A DNA stretch of 41,923 nucleotides from a virus. The stretch covers positions 1-41,923 of IMG/VR virus record IMGVR_UViG_3300032668_000052; one strand, given 5' to 3'. Below, in pieces: positions 10,201 to 18,304 of this stretch. The notes beneath the pieces were generated by a model. That model saw only the letters and a list, made by a program, of their open reading frames with translations, did not search any database and was not told the DNA's origin. Position 1 is the first letter of the stretch, and the number at the start of each line of letters is the position of its first letter. The position numbers were made by a program, and so were the translations under genes.

Positions 10201-13200
10201 AATTTGGAACTTGTGTAACTGTACTTTGATAACGAATACCTGTTGTATCATCAGTCATTACACGTTGAGCCAATGTCTTCAAATAGTTAATTGCGTTGGT
10301 TGTAGTAGTAATTTCACTAGCAATGAATCCGGTATATCCATTTTGATTCCAGTATTGTAATCCAGCAAATGTTGATTGACTATTATTTGCTGTTGGATAT
10401 AACATATCGTATGATAACGCATCAACAATTAATCCAGTATCTCTACTACATTTTGCCTGTTGGGCAGGTGTGAATGAGAATCCTAAACTTGTAATTTGTT
10501 TAACTTCAGTTTGTCTATTTGTTGTGATTAGTGTACCTGTTACAATATCACTGACCAAGGTCTTAATAAAATCGTAAGCCGCAATTGATTGTGGCATTTC
10601 GTTTACTAGTATTGTTGCTGTATTGTATCCATAATAGTATACAGCACTCATGATACTTTGACGATTGCCTCCATGTAACAAATCAAATGCTACAGAATTC
10701 AAAATGTATCCAACATCTCGAGCGCAGGTCGCTGTATTGTATGAGAATGTAGGATAGGTACTAGCAATATAGGCTAGTGTCATATTTTGAATTGTGCTAA
10801 TGTTTGAAATGATAGCATTATAAGCATTAACAATATATGTTGCGGTACTTGGAGAACCATTAGGAACGATTAAGTTAGTGACACCAACAGTTCCGCTGTT
10901 TAAAATATTTAGAATAGTGTTAAAGTTTTTGTTAACAATTCCTTCTGGTATAGTTCCGCCTGCTGTATTAGCAAATGCCGCTGTTAATCCTTGTACATAA
11001 GAAATAGCCGCAGTGGTTGTATTAAATTCATTAGGAATAACAGCACTTGTACTTGTTGTTTGACTCCAATATTGTAAACCAGCAAATGTTGATTGGCTTG
11101 TTCCGCCATACAATAAGTCAAACGCTAAACTATCGATAATCAATCCTGTATCACGTGTACAATTATCTGCGTTATATTCAAATGGTCCAGTTTTGGTTGC
11201 TTCAACAAAAGCAATTGCCTCTGTTTGAATATAATTTCTATTTGCCTGTAACAATGCGTAAGCATGTTCTATGCCAATATCAGTTGATACACTACCGTTA
11301 GGTACAATTAAATCGGTAACACCAGATGTTCCACTTGTAAAGATTTGTGTAATTAAACCAAATTCACTTGCTACTTTGGCTACAGAACTTGTACTACCAG
11401 CAGGAAGATTTGAAATTTGAGTTACAGTATTTTGATAACGTGTACCTGTTGTGACACCTTGAATAACTTCTTGAGCCAACTGAGATACGTAGTTAATTGC
11501 CGCAGTAGTTGTAGTTAATTCTTTAGAAATACTTCCTGTATAACCAGTGTCTTGATTCCAATATTGTAGACCGGCAAATGTTGATTGTGTACTGCCTGGA
11601 TATAATAAATCAACAGCAATACTATCAACAATTAATCCGGTATCGCGAGCACATTTAACAGAATTATATTGGAAACTAGTAAATGTTGAGTCAATGTATG
11701 CGTTAACTTCTGCTTGAATAAACGCACGGTTGGCTTCGATAGCATTGAACGCATTTATAGCATCAGTACTTGTACTTGGAGTCAAACTAATTGGACTTGG
11801 ATATGGAGCAACACTTGGGCCATTAAGAATAATATTTGTAATTGTATTGATCTTATCTTGAACTGTGACAATTTCAGCAAGACTTACAGATACTGTGTTT
11901 GTATTCTGTGTAGCAGTTGTTTGATAAGTCGGTGTTACAACTTGTCCGTTTAGAATTTGTCCTAACATATTTGAAATATGTTGGTAAGCATATTGAGTTT
12001 CAATACGTTGACCTTCAATCGCACTTTCAGTTGTTGAAGGATTGTAATAACTTACAGCCGATTGAACTGCTTGTCTATTACCGCCATGTAACAAGTCAAA
12101 ACTAATACTGTCAATAATATATCCCACATCTCGATAGCAAGTTGCTTGGTCGTATGTATAATTAAACGCTTGGTCAACCCAAGCAATAGTTTCTGCTTGA
12201 ATAAACGCACGGTTGGCTTGTAATATATTTGCCGCGGCTTCTGCTGTTTGATCCGTTGTTCTGGTTAAACTGATCGGAGTTAATAAAGCAGTTCCAGTTC
12301 CATTTGTAATAATGTTTGTAACTGTGCTAATGATTTTAGCAATCGCTGATGCTTGCGCCGCAGTACTTGTTGTTAAATTTGTTACTGGAGCAACAGTTGT
12401 TTGTAATGGTGTGTAACTTCCGCCTTCAACTAATGTTTGAGTTAAACTATTAATAAATGCGTAGGCCGCAACAGTTTGTGTGCTTTCATTTGGAATAGCA
12501 CTAACGTTTGTATATCCATAATAAGATACACCACTTTGAACTGCTTGTCTATTACCGCCGTGTAATAGGTCAAAACTTATGGAATCTAAAATGTAGCCAG
12601 TATCTCTAAAGCAAGTTGCTTGATTATAACTGTAGCCAGATGTTGCGTTAGAATTGACATAGGCAATTGCTTCAGTTAAAATATAATTTCTATTTGCTTG
12701 TAATAAAGCATAAGCATTATTAATGCTATTAACTGTGCTAGGTGTAGGATTGTTTGGAACAATCGTATCAGTTACACCGGCAGTACCATTAGCCAATATT
12801 CCTAATACTACATTAAAATCTGTTTCTAAGAAATTAACTTCAGACTGTGTTGCTGGTAATAAATTTGTTACCTGAGTAACAGTTGTTTGATAGCGTGTTC
12901 CGCTAACATCATTTAAAATAACTTTTTCTGCTAATTCTTTAACGTAGATTATAGCATTAGTTGTAGTGGTCAATTCACCCGGAATAATTGCGTTTGTATT
13001 TGTAGATTGATTCCAGTACTGTAATCCAGCAAATGTTGACTGACTGTTGTGTGCTGTTGGATACAATATATCTAAAACAATAGCATCAACAATTAAACCT
13101 GTGTCGCGATTACATAAAGTACTATTGTATGTAAATGGTAAGAACTGACTATTGGCGTAAGCAATAACTTCTGCTTGAATAAACGCACGGTTAGCATTTA

Positions 13201-16200
13201 ATATTGTTGCCGCGTGTAATACACTTGCGGTCGATGTTGCTGTAATAGGTAACGGACTTGCGTCAGCCGCAACACTTGGACCATTAGTAATAATATTTGT
13301 AATAGTCGATAGATTACGTTGAATTGTTATAACTTCTGCCGCAGTACCTGTGGTTAAATTTGTAATTTGTGTAACAGTATTTTGATAGGTAGTTGTTGAA
13401 ATACCTTGTACAATATAAGGAACTAACTTACTGATGTAATTGTAAGAGGCTGTTACTTGAGGAATTTCGTTTGACAATACAGTAGTTGTATCATATCCAT
13501 AATAGTAAGTACCAGATTGAACTGCTTGACGATTGCCGCCATACAATAAATCTATAGATACGCTATCAATAATATATCCAACGTCTCTGTAACATAGTGA
13601 TTGACTATAAGAAAAACCAGGATGTTGACTTGTAATGTACGCTAGAACTTCAGTTTGAATAAATGCCTTATTTGCTTCTAATAGTGCGTAAGCATTTGTC
13701 ACGTGACTTGATGTACTTGCTACAATACCATTTGGAATAATTAAATCTGTTACTCCAACTGTGCCAGAAGATAGAATGTTAAGGATAACATTAAAATTGT
13801 TAGCGATAGTTGTTGCTTCTGCTGATGTAGCCGCAGGTAAATTTGTAACCTGAGTTACAGTACTTTGATATCTTGTTCCAGTTGTATGTGTAACAACTTG
13901 TTGCGCTAGTGTTTGAGCATAAGAAATAGCCGCAGTAGTTGTAGAAATTTCTTCAGGAATATTTCCTGTATAACCACCTTGAGACCAATATTGAATTCCA
14001 GCAAAGGTTGATTGACTTGTTCCGCCAAATATTAAATCTTGTACTAACGCATCAACAATCAATCCAGTATCACGATAGCAAAGTGCTTCGTCATAAGCAC
14101 CGTTAATGTTTTGATTTACCCAAGCCACTGCTTCTGTTTGTAGGTATGTTTTATTTGCCTGTAACAAATTATAAGCATTAATAATATCTGTGCTTGTGCT
14201 TGCTATACCATTTGGAATAATTAGATCTGTCACACCAGCAGTACCACTAGTAAGAATAGTTGTAATAACAAAAAAATCATTGGCAACAGCGGCAATTGTT
14301 GTTGTACTAATACTTGAAGAAGTTGTTATCTGACTTACAGTATTTTGATAACGAGTACCACTTGTATTATTTGCTAAAATTTGTTGTGCTAATAGTGAAA
14401 CATAATTAATTGCTTCAGTAGTTGTTGTTATTTCTTTAGGGATATTTCCTGTATAACCTTGCTGATTCCAATATTGTAATCCAGCAAATCCACTTTGACT
14501 GTAGCCACCATATAATGTATCAAAAGCAACAGCATCAACAATTAATCCTGTATCGCGATAGCACTTATCGTGATCGTAAGTAAATCCAAAAATTTCTTTA
14601 TCAACGTAGGCAACAACTTCTTCTTGAATAAATTTTTCGTTTTCGTAAATTAGTTTTGCCGCATTTAATATTCCTTGATCTTGTGTTTTCAAAGAACTAT
14701 TTTGTACAACAGGAGGAGCCGCCAATTGACCATTTTCAACAATGTTGGCAATGATATTGAAACTGTTTGTTAGACCAGGTTCGGCATGTGCTCCATCAGT
14801 ATAACTTAAATTAATACTTTGTACAGTACCGGTTTGATAAGTATTAGGTAAAGGTAAATTTTGTACAACATAACTTACAACTTCACCTGCGTATCTAATT
14901 GCTTCAGCAGTTTCTACTTGCTGATCAGGAACCATACTTTCTGTAGAAGTAACCGGAACAGTTGTATCAACACTACTTGATAAAACTGAGTAGTAAGCAT
15001 TACCACAGAAGAATAAATTAAAATATAAATCGTTAGTTGGATCACCTTCGGTTAAATTGATCGGTTGATCAAGTGTTACACTATTAAAGTTAATGTCAAC
15101 TACTGTTGTTCCTATATTAACATAAGGAACTCCATCAATACCATCATTGCCGTTTTCATCAGTAACATATAATGTATGCCCTACTACAATTCCATCTGTG
15201 TTAATACTTGGAATAGAATAAGATCCGGCTGTAATTGTTGAAGTATTTGGAGTTGCTCCTAAGAAACCGGGATAACCTTGGCTGTTTACATAAGGAACAC
15301 GATTGCCTGTATAATCTATATAAGTAGCAGGCGGAACTACTTCCATAATTAAACCAATGTGCGGACGATTTACCAAATCAGGAATATAAACTTCTACACT
15401 TCCGACACTATCTGGCCAATAGCCTAAAGGATAATATTGTCCGTTAGCCACGTTAGTTGGATAAGCAGGATTCCATACAATACCAGAAAAATCTAATCGT
15501 CCATAACCTTTAGAAACTAGAGCATAGTTACCAAAGTTGGCGTTAGAGTTTGTAATAGACGCAATACCACCGTTCTCAGTTAGAACACCGATATCACAGA
15601 AAATCGTAAACACAGAAACTAACTGTGCGTATCCGTTGTTAAGAATGTGTACGCCAATACCACCTTGATTTAATTGTGTAAACGCATCAAAAACAAATGA
15701 CTGAATCGGTGAATTTGGTGCTGGAGCATTTCCGTCAACTAGTGCCCCGCCTCCAGATCCTTGAGGATTTAATGCTCTTGCCAATACCCATTCTTCTGGA
15801 ATATCCTTGTCTTGTACAGGATAAACTGTAGTATAACCAAAATAGATTGTTGAACTTGTTCCGTTAGCAACTGGAGATGAATTTAATGTAACAACATATT
15901 GATCTAGACTTGGATATTCTTGAGCAGGGGCGGCTAACACACCATTAGTAATGATGTTTGTAATAATTCCAATTGATTTAGCAATTCCTTCGCTAGCATC
16001 GCCGCCACCGGTCAATGATGAATGAATAACTTGAGTCGCTGTAGATAGACGTGTTACCGGAGTGTTAGTAATAATTAATTGGCTTAGTGTATTAATGTAA
16101 TTAATAGCACCAACTGTTTGTACAATTTCTCCAGGAATGTTACTTACATTACCTTCCCAATAAGAAGTTCCGGCAATTACGCTTTGAATATTTCCGCCAA

Positions 16201-17884
16201 TGATACCGTCAATACTAACTGCGTCAACAATTAAACCAACGTCTCTAAAACATAAAGATTCGTCATATACTAAACTTGGATAATTATGGTTCACCCAGGC
16301 AACAACTTCACTTTGAATAAATGATCTATTATCTTGTAATAAGGTTTGTGCGTTAGCAAGATTTGTTAATGTGCTACAAATATTTGTAACAGTCGATGAT
16401 TGTGTAATATCGTCGGCACTCAATCCAGAGATTGTGTACAAACCCAAGGTCATATCAACTGGAGCAGGAAGTGCTGATAAACCGCCAGCAATAACAGTTG
16501 TTATTGTATCAAAAGAATTTGTTAAATTATTGGCAACAATTTCTCCGCCGGTTAACGATAAATTAGTAACTTGTACGGTTGCTGTTTGATATGTACTTGT
16601 GTTTATTTCGTTAATAATAATTTTACTTGCCAATGATGCTAAGTGATTAATAGCACCAATGGTTTGTGTTTGTTCATTATTAATGATGCTATATGTGCCA
16701 CTCCAATATGCGGCACCGGCATCTCTGCTTCTTAAATTTCCACCAAACGCGGCATCTTTTGCTACAGCATTAATAATTAATCCTACATCTCGAGCGCAGG
16801 TTGTTTGATCGTATTCAAATGTTGGATATGTAGCAGAAATATAAGCAAGTGCTTCTGCTTGTAAGAAAGGAATATTATCTATTAATAATTGTTGAGCGTT
16901 AGCATAACCTGGATTAGCAAGATCATTTACTGCCATTCCAAGAGCAATACTACCTGTACTCATTACTACAGTAAATGTGTTTACGCCTTCAGTAAAACTA
17001 CCAACACCGGCACCTAATGGAACCTGAACTGTTTGGTTAGGACGGAACATAGTACCGTCAAATAACCAAGGACCAGATTGATTAGTACAGTTTTGAATGT
17101 ACGGAGAATACTGTACACGAATAGGAGCAGTTAGACTTGGAGGAAACGCTGTACAATAAGCACCAGTTGTATATGTACCAGCACCGCCCGGAGCATAACG
17201 TGTTACGCTACCTTTCTTTAAATTTAACATTGCCATTTGGGCAATATAGACACCAGAGTTGACCCAGAATAAATCAACTTCTTTATTCAACGGTTCGATA
17301 AAAGTTGTTCTTAAGTCGTCACCAATAACGCAAGTACTTGCCTTTAAAGGAATTGGATTGTCTTCCCAGTAGTGGCCAGATGCAACACGAATTGTTGTTC
17401 CTTCTTGGTAGTAAGGCGATTTTACTGCTCCACTAATTGTACGTTTGGCACGACTTGGGTCCATTGCTCGACCGTCATTAGCATCATCACCGTTTTCGTT
17501 TACATATAAAACGTTGTTAATAACAGGAGCAGTACCTAATGGATTGTCTCCAGTAACAACAATGTTGCCTTCAATATTTGTATTGCCATTAATTTGTAAT
17601 TTAGTTTGAGGACTTAAAACAATGTTACCATTGCCTCTATTGTCAATAACAATATCGGCTTGTTGAGTATTAGTAACTGTACTATTAGAAAAACTTAGTT
17701 TACCTAATGTGTTAGAATATGTCTGTTTGCCAGTAGCGTCAGACTGTAAAGTATAACCTTCGTTGTTAGTCGGAGCAAGACCAAGGTTTGGTTGTGCTTC
17801 ATCTAAGCCTAAAAATTTCCAGCGTTCTTCGGTTAACTGACCTGGAGGTGTAACTTTTTTACGTTGACTGACTAGTCTTGGCAT
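7283..17884 (-). CDS. Giant 3533-aa modular virion protein (tail fibre/adhesin)
   Basis: A 10.6-kb gene. Order of parts: an N-terminal region with LGKLSFSNSTV; a domain starting NVLYVNENGDDANDGR (about residue 125) that continues through GDDLRTTFIEPLN and NCTNQSGPWL and looks like a right-handed beta-helix; two modules with a C-x-R-D-[VT]-G core; a second block with GSGGGALVDGNAP and PIQSFVFDAFTQLNQGG; 14 further C-x-R-D modules; and a ~130-residue terminal domain (FQKSLYAEMTPFILVV). Seventeen C-x-R-D cores can be counted. The 1379-aa protein upstream has the same beginning, middle and end but only three cores. No enzyme motif is visible. Likely a very long virion fibre or adhesin expressed late. 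Weak ribosome site (AGAG). The frame is uninterrupted throughout, so it is intact and not decaying. Confidence 0.88.
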   Translation of the reverse strand: MPRLVSQRKKVTPPGQLTEERWKFLGLDEAQPNLGLAPTNNEGYTLQSDATGKQTYSNTLGKLSFSNSTVTNTQQADIVIDNRGNGNIVLSPQTKLQINGNTNIEGNIVVTGDNPLGTAPVINNVLYVNENGDDANDGRAMDPSRAKRTISGAVKSPYYQEGTTIRVASGHYWEDNPIPLKASTCVIGDDLRTTFIEPLNKEVDLFWVNSGVYIAQMAMLNLKKGSVTRYAPGGAGTYTTGAYCTAFPPSLTAPIRVQYSPYIQNCTNQSGPWLFDGTMFRPNQTVQVPLGAGVGSFTEGVNTFTVVMSTGSIALGMAVNDLANPGYANAQQLLIDNIPFLQAEALAYISATYPTFEYDQTTCARDVGLIINAVAKDAAFGGNLRSRDAGAAYWSGTYSIINNEQTQTIGAINHLASLASKIIINEINTSTYQTATVQVTNLSLTGGEIVANNLTNSFDTITTVIAGGLSALPAPVDMTLGLYTISGLSADDITQSSTVTNICSTLTNLANAQTLLQDNRSFIQSEVVAWVNHNYPSLVYDESLCFRDVGLIVDAVSIDGIIGGNIQSVIAGTSYWEGNVSNIPGEIVQTVGAINYINTLSQLIITNTPVTRLSTATQVIHSSLTGGGDASEGIAKSIGIITNIITNGVLAAPAQEYPSLDQYVVTLNSSPVANGTSSTIYFGYTTVYPVQDKDIPEEWVLARALNPQGSGGGALVDGNAPAPNSPIQSFVFDAFTQLNQGGIGVHILNNGYAQLVSVFTIFCDIGVLTENGGIASITNSNANFGNYALVSKGYGRLDFSGIVWNPAYPTNVANGQYYPLGYWPDSVGSVEVYIPDLVNRPHIGLIMEVVPPATYIDYTGNRVPYVNSQGYPGFLGATPNTSTITAGSYSIPSINTDGIVVGHTLYVTDENGNDGIDGVPYVNIGTTVVDINFNSVTLDQPINLTEGDPTNDLYFNLFFCGNAYYSVLSSSVDTTVPVTSTESMVPDQQVETAEAIRYAGEVVSYVVQNLPLPNTYQTGTVQSINLSYTDGAHAEPGLTNSFNIIANIVENGQLAAPPVVQNSSLKTQDQGILNAAKLIYENEKFIQEEVVAYVDKEIFGFTYDHDKCYRDTGLIVDAVAFDTLYGGYSQSGFAGLQYWNQQGYTGNIPKEITTTTEAINYVSLLAQQILANNTSGTRYQNTVSQITTSSSISTTTIAAVANDFFVITTILTSGTAGVTDLIIPNGIASTSTDIINAYNLLQANKTYLQTEAVAWVNQNINGAYDEALCYRDTGLIVDALVQDLIFGGTSQSTFAGIQYWSQGGYTGNIPEEISTTTAAISYAQTLAQQVVTHTTGTRYQSTVTQVTNLPAATSAEATTIANNFNVILNILSSGTVGVTDLIIPNGIVASTSSHVTNAYALLEANKAFIQTEVLAYITSQHPGFSYSQSLCYRDVGYIIDSVSIDLLYGGNRQAVQSGTYYYGYDTTTVLSNEIPQVTASYNYISKLVPYIVQGISTTTYQNTVTQITNLTTGTAAEVITIQRNLSTITNIITNGPSVAADASPLPITATSTASVLHAATILNANRAFIQAEVIAYANSQFLPFTYNSTLCNRDTGLIVDAIVLDILYPTAHNSQSTFAGLQYWNQSTNTNAIIPGELTTTTNAIIYVKELAEKVILNDVSGTRYQTTVTQVTNLLPATQSEVNFLETDFNVVLGILANGTAGVTDTIVPNNPTPSTVNSINNAYALLQANRNYILTEAIAYVNSNATSGYSYNQATCFRDTGYILDSISFDLLHGGNRQAVQSGVSYYGYTNVSAIPNESTQTVAAYAFINSLTQTLVEGGSYTPLQTTVAPVTNLTTSTAAQASAIAKIISTVTNIITNGTGTALLTPISLTRTTDQTAEAAANILQANRAFIQAETIAWVDQAFNYTYDQATCYRDVGYIIDSISFDLLHGGNRQAVQSAVSYYNPSTTESAIEGQRIETQYAYQHISNMLGQILNGQVVTPTYQTTATQNTNTVSVSLAEIVTVQDKINTITNIILNGPSVAPYPSPISLTPSTSTDAINAFNAIEANRAFIQAEVNAYIDSTFTSFQYNSVKCARDTGLIVDSIAVDLLYPGSTQSTFAGLQYWNQDTGYTGSISKELTTTTAAINYVSQLAQEVIQGVTTGTRYQNTVTQISNLPAGSTSSVAKVASEFGLITQIFTSGTSGVTDLIVPNGSVSTDIGIEHAYALLQANRNYIQTEAIAFVEATKTGPFEYNADNCTRDTGLIIDSLAFDLLYGGTSQSTFAGLQYWSQTTSTSAVIPNEFNTTTAAISYVQGLTAAFANTAGGTIPEGIVNKNFNTILNILNSGTVGVTNLIVPNGSPSTATYIVNAYNAIISNISTIQNMTLAYIASTYPTFSYNTATCARDVGYILNSVAFDLLHGGNRQSIMSAVYYYGYNTATILVNEMPQSIAAYDFIKTLVSDIVTGTLITTNRQTEVKQITSLGFSFTPAQQAKCSRDTGLIVDALSYDMLYPTANNSQSTFAGLQYWNQNGYTGFIASEITTTTNAINYLKTLAQRVMTDDTTGIRYQSTVTQVPNSTIASSTDTAFVANEFNLILSILNTGTSGITDLIVPNGTASTTTSTVAGYNLLQANRSYLQAEVVAYVEATKTANFNYDRAICGRDVGYIVDSISFDLLHGGNRQAVQSGVYYYGFSSTSSVLINEYTQTTGAYEHLREVVGLIVQNQAVTPSASNTATQVFESYAATSVEETEVQSLVDNILNIISVGPSAATGDMTPISLVASTSTNVQRAFNLLQANRSFIQSEITSFVNDNYAGTTDVIANVGTTTDVSIISNNIDLITNIIANGPSVAPSQVPIGQVASTSTSTLSAYSLLLKNKEFIKAEVIAYIDQEFASGPYYNRDTCRRDTRLIVDALAQDLLFDGSSQSNFAGLQYWSQDLGYTGSIASEITTTTNAVNYISSLAQKVVLGDTTGDRFQSLIAQQTNYPLATQAEADLIAADFTVITNILINGVAGVTDAIVPNSLTASTNTNVQNAYALLQANVAYLQAEAIAFIEDTKTAGFTYNSDTCYRDVGYMINSVSFDLLYGGNRQAIQSGVAYYAYDGDISVIEDEQTLTTAAYDRMNAIIPQIITGQLVTNTYQNHTKQVLSTNIGTTAQATAISSNVALITNIINNGPSVAIAKTPIGLTASTDPNVINSANLLELNKEFIVEEVIAYVNATYSGFQYDQATCFRDVGYMLDSVSFDLLHGGNRQAIQAGTYYYNFDGNSSAIPGEMPQTTAAYNFISGLMAKVITANTVTSVYQTGTVQVTNLPGTTSTAMANSINTNIELITNIINNGPGVAPSKTSIPLVASSDPNATKAYNLLEANRAFIVAETIAYINKTFVNFSYNRNKCYRDVGSIIDAVVFDQLFPGNYRSVNVGNGYYARQGRYHIVNLEEAPTNPLLFIDGTTVNFYQRSYQSASGYLFEYIGSGPNYSALPQIGRKDPIQSHETVQLNNGKVFFTSTDQNGDFRIGTGLVISQATGVLYGRTFQKSLYAEMTPFILVVGGQ
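7740..14650 (-). repeat. Tandem array of ~485-bp coding modules inside the 3533-aa gene
   Basis: C-x-R-D cores fall near 14555, 14070, 13580, 13105, 12600, 12125, 11645, 11150, 10715, 10440, 9945, 9220, 8715, 8230 and 7745, a period of roughly 485 bp (about 162 aa). Two module types are mixed. Type A carries GLIVDA and QSTFAGLQYW. Type B carries GYIIDS and GGNRQAVQSG followed by YYYGY-like residues. The order is A A B A B B A A B A B A B B before the terminal copy. Two spacings break the rule: 275 bp between cores 11 and 12 and about 725 bp between cores 13 and 14, as if a half module were lost in one place and an extra half gained in another. Confidence 0.85.
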
Positions 17885-17897
17885 TTATAAATCTCTA

Positions 17898-18290
17898 TTA
17901 ACTATTTGCTGTTTCTAATACACTTAGAACTAATTTTAAATTACCTTGGGTATCATCATTGCTGTAGGCAACAATACTATCTTGACTTTCTACAATTAAT
18001 TTTCCTGAAATAATCGACCCAGCATCTGCTGGAGGAATACCAAAGTCATAAACTAATTCAGTTGCGACATTTGGTGCTTGTGCGTTATTCCCTTGTGCGT
18101 TTGGTAACACCCTAAAATTTCTATAGTGTTGAAAAGTACAAAAGTGTTGATTGTTTTCATCAATATTTGCTACCTGTGCCATTAGGATAATACTTGTAAC
18201 ACCGATAGGTGCTGTATATACCCTCTGGGAGGTTGAGGTTGACAATACCGCAGTTATTGTCCTAAACGTGTTTAATGGGACTAGTGCCAT
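17898..18290 (-). CDS. Small virion-associated protein, 130 aa, between two giant fibre genes
   Basis: Starts MALVPLNTFRTITAVLSTST after a good ribosome site (AGGAG, 8 nt before the ATG). The protein is mostly predicted beta strand, with a YTAPIGVTSIILMAQVAN stretch and an acidic AYSNDDTQGNLKLVLSVLE end. It is similar in size and character to the 103-aa protein at 23300-23611 (alternating strands, SIF/SII and YIN/VLE endings), although I cannot show homology. Sitting between the 1379-aa and 3533-aa paralogues with 13-14-base gaps, it is surely cotranscribed. It could be a small baseplate or fibre-connector subunit; no function is recognised. Confidence 0.7.
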   Translation of the reverse strand: MALVPLNTFRTITAVLSTSTSQRVYTAPIGVTSIILMAQVANIDENNQHFCTFQHYRNFRVLPNAQGNNAQAPNVATELVYDFGIPPADAGSIISGKLIVESQDSIVAYSNDDTQGNLKLVLSVLETANS

Positions 18291-18304
18291 TTTAAAATCT
18301 CCTA

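Noticed and set aside
17884-17897. TATAAATG just before the 3533-aa start as a late promoter
   Set aside because: It ends in the start codon itself, so no transcript from it could carry the gene's start.
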